DNA of 7,185 nucleotides from an uncultured Actinomycetes bacterium (GCA_937862675.1 CALMEC010000223.1:1-7185); one strand, 5' to 3'. Positions 1 to 5,929 are shown, numbered from the stretch's first letter. The notes: generated by a model not told the origin, from the letters alone. Numbers and translations are program-made.

Positions 1-1
1 C

Positions 2-1012
2 CAGCAGAGCATCCTGATGGCGATGCGCTGGCGCGAAGCCGAGCACGCGGTGAACGAAGCGGAGAACGCCGTTCACCTCACGCAACGCGCGGTCGCCGAC
101 AAGATCAAGATCGAAACCGAAGCGGTGAAGCTCTCGACGCTGTTGCACGAGAAGATCAATCCGCTGCGCGAGACCGAAGCGATCGCGGCCGCGGCATTGC
201 AGCGGCTCAACATCGCGCGCGCCGATCTCGACCGCGAAGAGACGCGTGCCAGGAACCGCGTCGACGAGCTCGACCGTCGCATCGTGCAGCTCACGCAGGA
301 TCTCGAGCGCGAGCGCGCGCTCGGCGTCGATGCCGCCGAAGTGCTCTCCCGCCTCGACCGCGAGGAAGCGGCGCTCAAGGACGAAACGCAGAACAATCAG
401 GGCGGCGAGGAATTCCTGCGCGCGCGCCTCACCACCGCCGAACAGGAACACGCGACGAGCGAGCGCGCCTTTGGCGAGGCGACGGTGGCGCTTGCCGCTT
501 ATGCTGCACGGCGCGAGCAGCTCGATCGCGCGATCGCCGAACAGTCGGCGCGCCTCGAGAAGCTCGAAGCCGAAATCGCCGCGCTCGATGGCGGCGGCGA
601 CGGCGCGCTGTCGGAGGATACGCTCGCTGCGGTGGATGACCGCGCAGTGCGCGCCGAAGCCGCGCGCTCGGCGGTGCGGTCGCTCAGCGGCGCCTTCTCC
701 GTCCGTGTGCGCGAGCTGGTCGACGGCCTCGTCCGGCTGATCCGCGCCGACTACCACCTCCCGGTCAACATCGGCAACCCCGGCGAGTTCACCGTGCTGG
801 ACCTGGCGGAGACCATCATCCGGCTCACGGGGAGCTCGTCGAGCATCGTGTTCGAGGCCCTCCCGCAGGACGACCCGGCGATCCGGCAGCCCGACATCCC
901 ATTGGCACGCAGAGAGCTGGGCTGGGAGCCGACGATCCACCTGGAGCAGGGCCTCGAGATGACGATCGCGGCGATCCGCGGCGGGGACCCGTCCCCCACC
1001 GCGGACCGGTGA
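2..1012 (+). CDS. Chimeric open frame: SMC coiled-coil fragment joined to an epimerase C-terminus
   Basis: The frame is open at the left edge, so the first ATG at 17 need not be a start. Residues 1 to about 225 (counted from ATG 17) form a long charged heptad-rich coiled coil (REAEHAVNEAENAV, ALQRLNIARADLDREE, ARRLE-type helices). This resembles the arm of an alphaproteobacterial SMC chromosome-segregation ATPase; no Walker A, hinge or signature motif is present. From about residue 231 the text changes to the C-terminal part of an extended short-chain dehydrogenase. Glu codons in the first part are 16 GAA to 15 GAG; in the last part they are 0 to 8. No SMC protein is known to me with this tail. 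The stop overlaps the next gene by four bases (GTGA), which fits only the downstream half. I infer that this is a chimera and not a functional fusion. Confidence 0.75.
   Translation, partial: QQSILMAMRWREAEHAVNEAENAVHLTQRAVADKIKIETEAVKLSTLLHEKINPLRETEAIAAAALQRLNIARADLDREETRARNRVDELDRRIVQLTQDLERERALGVDAAEVLSRLDREEAALKDETQNNQGGEEFLRARLTTAEQEHATSERAFGEATVALAAYAARREQLDRAIAEQSARLEKLEAEIAALDGGGDGALSEDTLAAVDDRAVRAEAARSAVRSLSGAFSVRVRELVDGLVRLIRADYHLPVNIGNPGEFTVLDLAETIIRLTGSSSSIVFEALPQDDPAIRQPDIPLARRELGWEPTIHLEQGLEMTIAAIRGGDPSPTADR
706..1012 (+). other. C-terminal segment of an extended SDR nucleotide-sugar epimerase/decarboxylase
   Basis: This is the genuine local part of the chimeric frame. The residues VRELVDGLVRL, PVNIGNPGEF (residues 249-258), DDPAIRQPDI and RRELGWEP are the usual C-terminal landmarks of the UDP-glucuronate decarboxylase / dTDP-glucose 4,6-dehydratase branch of extended SDRs. 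These enzymes act on nucleotide-linked sugars in the cytoplasm for cell-surface glycan synthesis. The catalytic YxxxK and the N-terminal Rossmann fold lie upstream in a normal gene (about 310-330 residues) and are absent here, so roughly two thirds of the protein is missing. The exact substrate cannot be told from this segment. Its GTGA overlap with the ABC ATPase suggests that the intact gene is translationally coupled to that transporter. Confidence 0.7.
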
Positions 1013-1959
1013 CCGCCGGCCCGGGCGACGGGGCCGCGGCGGCCGTCACGGCACGGGGCCTGACCAAGCGCTACGGATCGCTCGCCGCGGTCGACGGCAT
1101 CGACATCCGGATCGGGCAGGGCGAGTGCTTCGGGTTCCTGGGTCCCAACGGGGCCGGGAAGACCACCACCATGCGGATGCTGTCGTGCATGGCACATCGC
1201 GACGCCGGCACGTTGACCGTGCTCGGCCGCGACCCGGAGACGGCGCCGCGAGAGGTGAAGGCGCTCCTCGGCGTCGTCGCCCAGGAGATCAACCTCGACA
1301 TCGAGCTGACGGTGCGCGAGAACCTGCGGGTCTACGCGCGCTACTTCGGAATCGAAGCAGGCGTCGCCGACGCGCGCATCGAGGAGCTCCTCGACTTCGT
1401 CCGCCTCCGCGAACGGGCCGACTGGGCCGTCGACCGCCTGTCGGGCGGCATGCAGCGTCGGGTCCAGATCGCCCGGGCGCTCATCAACGACCCGCGCGTG
1501 GTCCTGCTCGACGAGCCCACCACCGGCCTCGACCCGCAGGCCCGGCACCTGGTGTGGGACCGGCTGCGCGCGCTCCGCTCACGGGGCGTCACACTCGTGC
1601 TCACCACGCACTACATGGACGAGGCGGAGCAGCTCTGCGACCGGCTGGTGGTGATGGACCATGGGGTCATCGCGAGAGAGGGCGCACCCCAGGACCTCAT
1701 CGAGGCGGAGGTCGGACGCGAGGTCGTCGACCTCGTGGCCACGTCAGACGCGGCGGACGCCCTCGTCGACCGGCTCTCCGGCCACACCCGCGGCTTCCAT
1801 CGCCGTGGCGAGATCGTGTCGTTCTTCGCGACGAGCGGCGAGGACGTGTACCTCGCGGCCCGCGAGACCGGGATCCCCTGCGAGCTGCGCGCCATCCGGC
1901 GGGCGACGCTGGAGGACGTATTCCTCCACGTCACCGGGCACGCACTCAGGGAGGACTAG
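1009..1959 (+). CDS. ABC transporter ATP-binding protein (ABC-2 / DrrA-like export type)
   Basis: This 316-residue cytoplasmic ATPase would power an exporter of the ABC-2 class (drug, lipid or polysaccharide export). All catalytic motifs are visible: Walker A GPNGAGKT (45-52), Q-loop Gln92, signature LSGGM (144-148), Walker B VVLLDEP (164-170), D-loop GLD (173-175) and switch His201 in TTHYMDEAEQ. The C-terminal ~100 residues, ending in TLEDVFLHVTG, are the usual accessory region of DrrA-like proteins. The start is GTG at 1009, four bases inside the previous frame. No Shine-Dalgarno is evident, so coupling to the upstream gene is likely. A permease normally follows such an ATPase, but here the next gene is convergent tatC. 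The permease must be upstream of the chimeric join, elsewhere, or absent. Substrate unknown. Confidence 0.93.
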   Translation: MTAGPGDGAAAAVTARGLTKRYGSLAAVDGIDIRIGQGECFGFLGPNGAGKTTTMRMLSCMAHRDAGTLTVLGRDPETAPREVKALLGVVAQEINLDIELTVRENLRVYARYFGIEAGVADARIEELLDFVRLRERADWAVDRLSGGMQRRVQIARALINDPRVVLLDEPTTGLDPQARHLVWDRLRALRSRGVTLVLTTHYMDEAEQLCDRLVVMDHGVIAREGAPQDLIEAEVGREVVDLVATSDAADALVDRLSGHTRGFHRRGEIVSFFATSGEDVYLAARETGIPCELRAIRRATLEDVFLHVTGHALRED

Positions 1960-2746
1960 AGGTGGTGGTGCCGTCGGCCACGGTCGTCTCCTCGGACGTC
2001 CGGTTCCACGGTGCCTCGCGTCCGAACGTCCGCGCCAGCCAGTAGCCGAACGCGTAGAGCACCAGCTGCGGCGCCATCAGCATCATCATGCTGAAGGGAT
2101 CCCCGCCGGGAAGCGCGGCCGCCACGACGGCGATGATGACGACGGCCACCCTCCAGTGACGCAGGTACACGCCCGCCTGGACGATGCCGAGCCGGGCGAG
2201 GCCGAGCATGGCCACCGGAAGCTCGAACATGAGGCCGCTGGCCAGCACGAACATGCTGACGAAGCTGTAGTAGTCCTGCGCCCGGAGCTGCGTCGCGAAC
2301 AGTCCGTCGCCGAACGACTGCAGCCATTTGAGGGCGACGGGGAGGACGATGTAGTAGCCGAACGCCGCGCCCACGAAGAACAGCGAGGAGATGCCGGCGA
2401 CGACGACGAGCATCTTCCGCCGTGGCTGCTCACCGACGGCGGGGATGATGAAGGCGTAGAGCTGGTAGAGCCAGATGGGCAGTGCCACGATGAGCGCGGC
2501 GTACGCGCTGACCTTCACCACCGTGAAGAACGCCTCACTGACCGCGAGGGTCACGAGCACCTGGTCGCCCGGCAGGGGACGCTGAAGCCACGACATCAGG
2601 TCCTTGTGGAACGCGTACATCACGATGAACGCGAGGACGAGGGCGCCGATGCTGACGAAGATGCGGCGACGGAGTTCGTCGAGGTGCTCGACGATGGTGA
2701 GCTTTTCGTCCGGTGCGACGCGCCGGACGAAACGGGGACGACGCAT
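1946..2746 (-). CDS. tatC: Sec-independent protein translocase subunit TatC
   Basis: TatC is the integral membrane receptor of the twin-arginine pathway, which exports folded proteins. It binds the RR signal peptide with its cytoplasmic N-terminus and first loop. The 266 residues show the conserved N-terminal EHLDELRRR (20-28), six hydrophobic segments (about 29-47, 78-101, 113-138, 160-185, 200-214, 219-238), the FELP motif (174-177) and GGDPFS with Asp216 in the last periplasmic loop. Two points differ from E. coli TatC. The first cytoplasmic loop reads PAVGEQPRRK, so the key Glu is shifted. The usual Glu in the last helix (YE) is Ala232. The ATG shares one base with the tatA stop (TGATG), with GAGGG just upstream, so the two are co-translated. 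The 3' end overlaps the convergent ABC gene by 14 bp. Confidence 0.95.
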   Translation of the reverse strand: MRRPRFVRRVAPDEKLTIVEHLDELRRRIFVSIGALVLAFIVMYAFHKDLMSWLQRPLPGDQVLVTLAVSEAFFTVVKVSAYAALIVALPIWLYQLYAFIIPAVGEQPRRKMLVVVAGISSLFFVGAAFGYYIVLPVALKWLQSFGDGLFATQLRAQDYYSFVSMFVLASGLMFELPVAMLGLARLGIVQAGVYLRHWRVAVVIIAVVAAALPGGDPFSMMMLMAPQLVLYAFGYWLARTFGREAPWNRTSEETTVADGTTTSSPP

Positions 2747-3189
2747 CAGCCCTCGGGCGTCGGACCGGGCGGGGTTTCACCACTGACCACGATCCCGTCC
2801 AGGAGATCGTCGTCGGCGAGGGGGGCCGCGGCGTCCACGGGGGCCGTGTCGGCCGACGAACCCGGGGACGGATCTGAACCGGAGACGAGGACGCCGTCGA
2901 GGAGATCCGCATCGCGGTCGGCCGTCGTCGAGACGGATGCGACGGCGGCGGTGGTCGTGGCGGAGGTCGTGGCCGAGACCTCCGTGGTCGTCGCGACCTG
3001 CGTGCCGGAGGATGTGGCCTGGTCGGCGTCGATCGACCGGGTCATCTCCTCGCCCAGGTCACTCATCTGACGCTTGGCCTCCCGGATACCGCGGCCCAGC
3101 TGGCGGCCCATCTCCGGCAGCCGGCTCGGACCGAACACGAGGAGTGCGATGACCAGGACCATCGCGATCTGAATGGGGGAGAAGTCCAC
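2746..3189 (-). CDS. tatA: Twin-arginine translocase subunit TatA/TatE family
   Basis: TatA oligomers form or weaken the membrane passage for folded substrates bound at TatC. With a GTG start at 3189 the protein has 147 residues: a short lead (DFSPIQ), one membrane helix (about 7-19), the hinge FGPSRLPE (19-26) and an amphipathic helix to about residue 50. A ~95-residue tail rich in Thr, Ser, Ala and Asp follows, longer than in most TatA proteins. The tail holds two near-identical 12-residue blocks. The frame stays open some 180 codons further upstream, but TatA homology begins at FSPIQ. A -10-like TACCCT also ends six bases before this GTG, so I place the start here as a leaderless gene. There is no second TatA/TatB in the window; this protein may serve both roles. 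Confidence 0.9.
   Translation of the reverse strand: MDFSPIQIAMVLVIALLVFGPSRLPEMGRQLGRGIREAKRQMSDLGEEMTRSIDADQATSSGTQVATTTEVSATTSATTTAAVASVSTTADRDADLLDGVLVSGSDPSPGSSADTAPVDAAAPLADDDLLDGIVVSGETPPGPTPEG
2779..2913 (-). repeat. Duplicated 12-residue motif in the TatA tail
   Basis: Two blocks within tatA, coded at 2878-2913 (DADLLDGVLVSG, residues 93-104) and 2779-2814 (DDDLLDGIVVSG, residues 126-137), match at 9 of 12 residues. Both are followed by an acidic or polar residue and a Pro-rich stretch ending in PG. The DNA copies differ at many third positions, so the similarity is kept at protein level. The blocks lie in an otherwise low-complexity cytoplasmic tail. Function unknown; a short binding or regulatory motif is one possibility. 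Confidence 0.7.
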
Positions 3190-3195
3190 GCCGAC

Positions 3196-3224
3196 AGGGT
3201 ACTCCACCGATGCACCATTGGCGA
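3196..3224 (-). promoter_or_regulatory. Putative tatAC promoter giving a leaderless transcript
   Basis: On the minus strand a -35-like TCGCCA (3224-3219, four of six matches to TTGACA) is followed after 17 bases by a -10-like TACCCT (3201-3196). Six bases later comes the GTG at 3189. Transcription would therefore begin at or next to the start codon. GGTGGAG lies upstream but 12 bases from GTG, which is long for a Shine-Dalgarno. This is motif reading only. Confidence 0.4.
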
Positions 3225-3237
3225 CGGAGAACCGCAT

Positions 3238-3680
3238 CTCATCGGCACGCGCATGACGGACGCCCGACGCCGCCGGTGACGACGCGCCGAGCGTGTCATG
3301 CGCAGGACCCGGTGAGACGTCGCGGCGACCCGATCCGGCATCGGAGGGGATGACGCTCTCCTTCGGTCGACTGCGGCCGGCACGTCCGCCCCCGGTCAGC
3401 ACGCGCCGCCGAAGGCGCCACGGCAGACAGCCGACGGCCATCGCTTCGATGGTGGCGTCGATGCGACCGCCCAGACCGACGGCGGCCGGCATCCGGCACC
3501 AGAAGGAGACGGTCCCGCCAACGACCCGCACGCCGTCTGAGACGAAGACCGGGCCGGACGCCCGCGGGCGGTGGGCGGCCGGATGATGGACGTGATCGGC
3601 AGCGTGGCGGCCGGCAACCGTTCGCCGAGGACGGAAACCATGACGAGGACGGCGAGCAGCGGGGTCCGCGGCCGGACCAT
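3238..3680 (-). pseudogene. Possible frame-broken secreted protein ORF upstream of tatA
   Basis: An ATG at 3680 (minus strand) starts MVRPRTPLLAVLVMVSVLG, a plausible Sec signal peptide with two Arg, a hydrophobic core and a nearby PAAT. Third-codon G/C stays very high to about 3560 and then falls. From there the high third-position G/C moves to another minus frame (ASGPVFVSDGVRVVGG..., with two Cys) that continues without a stop towards tatA. One indel near 3550-3575 would join the two. I do not recognise the family. No Shine-Dalgarno is seen. It may instead be ordinary GC-rich intergenic DNA, and the stretch 3190-3821 otherwise holds only promoter elements. Confidence 0.22.
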
Positions 3681-3821
3681 TGCGACGAGCCGAGGGCCCG
3701 CACGCCGGCGATCGGTCACAGCCCGTCGGCATGGGCACCCGGGGACGGTCCGCCCCCGCCGTCGGACCGCGACGCCCCCTACGATGTCCGGACGACCGTC
3801 CATCCTGATCCGAGGCCGCCC

Positions 3822-4118
3822 ATGAGTGACGTTGCCCGCGACGCCTTGGTGCGTCAGATGCGTGAACAGATCGTCGACAACGACATCCGCATCATCGCCG
3901 CCATCAACCGGCGACTGGAGCTGGTCGCCCGCCTGCGTGAGTACAAGGAGGCGCACGGCATGGCGTTCGTGGACCAGAGCCGGGAGGCGTGGATGCACCA
4001 GTACCTCCAGGGCGTCAACCGCGGCCCGCTGTCCGAGGAGGGGCTGCACGACATCTTCGAGGCGCTCCTCGAGCTCACCAAGAGTGAGACCGGCGACCAT
4101 CAGGACGACGCCGGGTAG
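3822..4118 (+). CDS. Chorismate mutase, AroQ (type II) family
   Basis: This 98-residue cytoplasmic, all-helical protein would convert chorismate to prephenate, the branch point to phenylalanine and tyrosine. Landmarks of the AroQ fold are in order: Arg14 and Asp21 in helix 1 (VRQMREQIVDNDIRIIAAI), Arg30/Arg31, Lys42 in REYKEAHG, then Asp51, Arg54 and Glu55 in VDQSREAW. The last helix (IFEALLELTKSE) lacks the Ser and Gln found at the E. coli active site; Thr residues stand near those places. The length is that of a stand-alone mutase; no prephenate dehydratase or dehydrogenase domain is attached. The ATG at 3822 has GAGG seven bases upstream. A weak -10-like TACGAT lies at 3780-3785 without a clear -35. 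It is divergent from tatAC and convergent with the dehydrogenase. Confidence 0.85.
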   Translation: MSDVARDALVRQMREQIVDNDIRIIAAINRRLELVARLREYKEAHGMAFVDQSREAWMHQYLQGVNRGPLSEEGLHDIFEALLELTKSETGDHQDDAG

Positions 4119-4188
4119 CCCTCCGGGTTCCCACGGCCCTCCCGGAGGGCGCCCCCGCAGGGGCCCGGCGGCGTCGGTGGCGCCGCCG
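4118..4188. terminator. Three serial hairpins between convergent genes (bidirectional terminator)
   Basis: The whole 70-bp gap is hairpins: a 10-bp perfect stem 4118-4127/4141-4150 with a 13-nt loop, a 5-bp stem 4151-4155/4160-4164 with a 4-nt loop, and an 8-bp perfect stem 4166-4173/4181-4188 with a 7-nt loop. The first touches the chorismate mutase stop and the third ends one base before the dehydrogenase stop. There is no T tract on either strand, as is common for GC-rich actinobacterial terminators. Confidence 0.65.
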
Positions 4189-5274
4189 TCAGGAATCGGG
4201 CGTCAGCGCCACCTTGATGGATCCCTCGGCACGGGTGTCCATGATCTCGAAGCCGCGCGCGGCGTCCTCGAGCGGCAGATCGTGCGTGAGGACGACGCCG
4301 GGATCGATGCGCCCCTGCTCCAGCGCCCCGAGGAGTTCCGGGATGTACGCGCGCGACGGGCAGACGCCCGGATGCAGTGACACGTTTCGCATGAAGAGCG
4401 CGGACACGGGCTGGTCGACCGGCTCGAAGTAGTGGCCCATCCCGAGGATCGCCACCGAGCCGCCGTCGCGGACCGACTCGATCGCCCGCTTGATGGAGGC
4501 GTCACCGGAGATCGTCTCGATGACCGCGTCCGCGCCGCGACCGTCCGTCAGGTCGCGGATCAACGTCAGCGGATCCGCCGTCCGGGCGTTGACGACGTGC
4601 GTGGCACCGTTGGCGTGTGAGATCGCGAGACGGTCGTCGTGGTGTCCCACATGGATCACCGTGCCCGCACCCCGGAGTACGGCGCCCTGGACCGCGCAGA
4701 CCCCGACGGCTCCGTCGCCGAGGACGACGACCGTGTCACCGTCGCCGACCCCGGCCATGACGGATCCGTGGTAGCCGGTCGAGAAGACGTCGCCGATGGG
4801 CAGGACGGCGGCGTCGTGCTCCGCCGACGCCAGCGACTCCGGGATGACGACGAGGGTGCCGTCGGCCTGCGGCACGCGGATGTACTCCGCCTGACCGCCC
4901 TCGACCTCACCCCCGGCGTGTTCGCCCCAGAACGGGCTGCCGAAGATGCCCCCGACGGTGCATGAGGTCTGGAGGCCGTCCGCGCAGTGGGCACAGGACC
5001 CGTCCGAGAAGGCGAACGGCGCCACCACCCGGTCGCCCGCACGCAGGGTGGTGACCTCCGCGCCGACGTCCTCGACCACGCCGACGAACTCGTGCCCCAG
5101 GCGGGTTCCCGGCGCAAGCCCGAGGTCCGGGCCGTTGTTGAAGAAGTGCAGGTCCGACCCGCAGATCGACGCCTTGGTGACGCGAACGAGCGCATCCGTG
5201 CCCTTCTGGATGCCCGGCTCGTCGATGCTGTCGACGCGTACGTCCCGCGGACCGTGATAGCGAGCTGCTCTCAT
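4189..5274 (-). CDS. Zinc-dependent alcohol dehydrogenase (MDR superfamily)
   Basis: A 361-residue medium-chain dehydrogenase/reductase, expected to oxidise an alcohol or reduce an aldehyde with NAD(P) in the cytoplasm. The catalytic zinc set is Cys38 (ASICGSDLH), His61-Glu62 (LGHEFVG) and probably Asp162 (GDVFSTGYH). The structural zinc lobe is D91-x2-C94-x2-C97-x7-C105, that is, Asp replaces the first of four Cys. The Rossmann motif is GDGAVG (186-191). The strand-2 end reads HVGHHDDR, with Gly where NAD-specific members carry Asp, so NADP use is possible. The start ATG 5274 has AAAGGA eight bases upstream. It is transcribed divergently from a MarR-type regulator across 62 bp, which suggests control by that protein. 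Substrate unknown; formaldehyde and threonine dehydrogenase relatives cannot be excluded. Confidence 0.9.
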   Translation of the reverse strand: MRAARYHGPRDVRVDSIDEPGIQKGTDALVRVTKASICGSDLHFFNNGPDLGLAPGTRLGHEFVGVVEDVGAEVTTLRAGDRVVAPFAFSDGSCAHCADGLQTSCTVGGIFGSPFWGEHAGGEVEGGQAEYIRVPQADGTLVVIPESLASAEHDAAVLPIGDVFSTGYHGSVMAGVGDGDTVVVLGDGAVGVCAVQGAVLRGAGTVIHVGHHDDRLAISHANGATHVVNARTADPLTLIRDLTDGRGADAVIETISGDASIKRAIESVRDGGSVAILGMGHYFEPVDQPVSALFMRNVSLHPGVCPSRAYIPELLGALEQGRIDPGVVLTHDLPLEDAARGFEIMDTRAEGSIKVALTPDS

Positions 5275-5289
5275 GTCTCACATCCTTTA

Positions 5290-5305
5290 GTCAACCATGA
5301 GTGAC
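5290..5305. promoter_or_regulatory. Candidate operator palindrome in the divergent gap
   Basis: GTCAACCATGAGTGAC is an imperfect palindrome, 12 of 16 positions symmetric about 5297/5298 (arms GTCA/TGAC, centre CATG). It covers most of the -35 region of the plus-strand promoter and lies 16-31 bases before the dehydrogenase ATG. The size and dyad symmetry fit a MarR-dimer site that could repress both genes. No footprint evidence exists here. Confidence 0.45.
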
Positions 5306-5329
5306 CGGTACGGGGCGAGAGGCTACACT
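5301..5329 (+). promoter_or_regulatory. Promoter of the MarR-type gene, leaderless
   Basis: GTGACC (5301-5306, four of six to TTGACA), a 17-base spacer, then TACACT (5324-5329). The ATG at 5337 is seven bases after the -10, where transcription should begin. No Shine-Dalgarno precedes that ATG. An in-frame GTG at 5301 would have to lie inside the -35 box, so it is not the start. Confidence 0.5.
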
Positions 5330-5348
5330 GACGCCGATGGCGCAGCAA
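5320..5348 (-). promoter_or_regulatory. Weak candidate promoter for the dehydrogenase
   Basis: On the minus strand TTGCTG (5348-5343), 17 bases, then TAGCCT (5325-5320). Each hexamer matches consensus at only three positions. It would overlap the opposing promoter and give a ~38-base leader that includes the palindrome and the AAAGGA ribosome site. Confidence 0.22.
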
Positions 5349-5873
5349 GAGCACACCGAAACCCCGCCGGCCACGTCCGCGCCGTGGCGGGCGCTCGGAA
5401 CCACGGCCGCCGCGGTCATCGGCGCCGGCGCAGGACTGGCGCGGGTCTTCGACCAGGTGACACGACGCACCGGAAGCGTCACGTTCAGCCAGTACAGCCT
5501 GCTGGGTACGCTGCGAGAGGCATACCCGGAGCCGCTGGAGCCATGGCACCTGGGCAAGGCGCTCGGCGCCGGATCGGCTCAGGTGACCGCGCTCCTGGAC
5601 GGACTCGAGCGTGGCGGCCTCGTGGCACGCGGGCCGCATCCCGCGGACCGTCGCCGGAGGCTCGTGGGACTGACCCCCGCCGGCGTCGACTGCGTCGAGG
5701 CCGTCGCACGCCGTGTCCGCACCATCGAGGACCGCCTGCTCACGGGTGCGGCGCTCTCGGGGCTGGAGACGACCGCGGGAAGTCTGCGCGCCCTCGTCGA
5801 CGAGCTGTCCGCCGTCGATCCGAGCTTCCTTCTCACGGCCGATCCCGGGCATCACCCGGACGCGGCCGGCTGA
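5337..5873 (+). CDS. MarR family winged-helix transcriptional regulator
   Basis: A 178-residue DNA-binding dimer of the MarR fold; such proteins usually repress a neighbouring gene until a small ligand, often phenolic or oxidising, releases them. After a ~20-residue polar N-terminus come a dimer helix (about 24-44), FSQYSLLGTLREA (50-62), a helix-turn-helix (70-93, LGKALGAGSAQVTALLDGLE) and the wing RGPHPADRRRR (98-108) with the family DRR. LTPAGVD opens the C-terminal dimer helix. The start is ATG 5337, chosen because a -10 box ends seven bases before it; an upstream GTG at 5301 would add 12 residues. It is divergent from the alcohol dehydrogenase, its likely target and perhaps also its own regulator through the shared palindrome. 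The inducer is unknown. Confidence 0.85.
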   Translation: MAQQEHTETPPATSAPWRALGTTAAAVIGAGAGLARVFDQVTRRTGSVTFSQYSLLGTLREAYPEPLEPWHLGKALGAGSAQVTALLDGLERGGLVARGPHPADRRRRLVGLTPAGVDCVEAVARRVRTIEDRLLTGAALSGLETTAGSLRALVDELSAVDPSFLLTADPGHHPDAAG

Positions 5874-5877
5874 CCGT

Positions 5878-5918
5878 CGCCTGGAAACAGGCGCCCCCGG
5901 CGATCGCGGTGGGGCGCC
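5878..5918. terminator. Two overlapping hairpins between the MarR gene and tRNA-Ile
   Basis: A 6-bp perfect stem with a GAAA tetraloop (5878-5883/5888-5893) begins four bases after the MarR stop. An 8-bp perfect stem (5890-5897/5911-5918, 13-nt loop) ends 11 bases from the tRNA 3' end. They share 5890-5893, so one RNA can form only one of them. The first suits the plus-strand gene and the second the minus-strand tRNA. No T tract. Confidence 0.55.
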
Positions 5919-5929
5919 GTGCCGGCAAG

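Noticed and set aside
751..1548. 265-residue minus-strand frame opposite the epimerase tail and ABC gene
   Set aside because: It is antisense to a gene with complete Walker A, signature, Walker B and switch motifs, and itself has no family pattern.
1661..3070. 469-residue plus-strand frame across the ABC end and tatAC
   Set aside because: It is antisense to tatC and tatA, rich in Arg, His, Asp and Glu typical of a GC-rich shadow frame, with no domain.
3190..3738. N-terminal extension of TatA by some 180 residues in the same open frame
   Set aside because: TatA homology starts at FSPIQ, a membrane helix needs a short N-terminus, and a -10 box lies just before GTG 3189. The open frame is more likely chance or the remains of another ORF.
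3396..4100. Long minus-strand frame opposite the chorismate mutase
   Set aside because: Its first 90 residues are the antisense of a clear AroQ protein. Only the part from ATG 3680 deserves mention, and it is listed separately.
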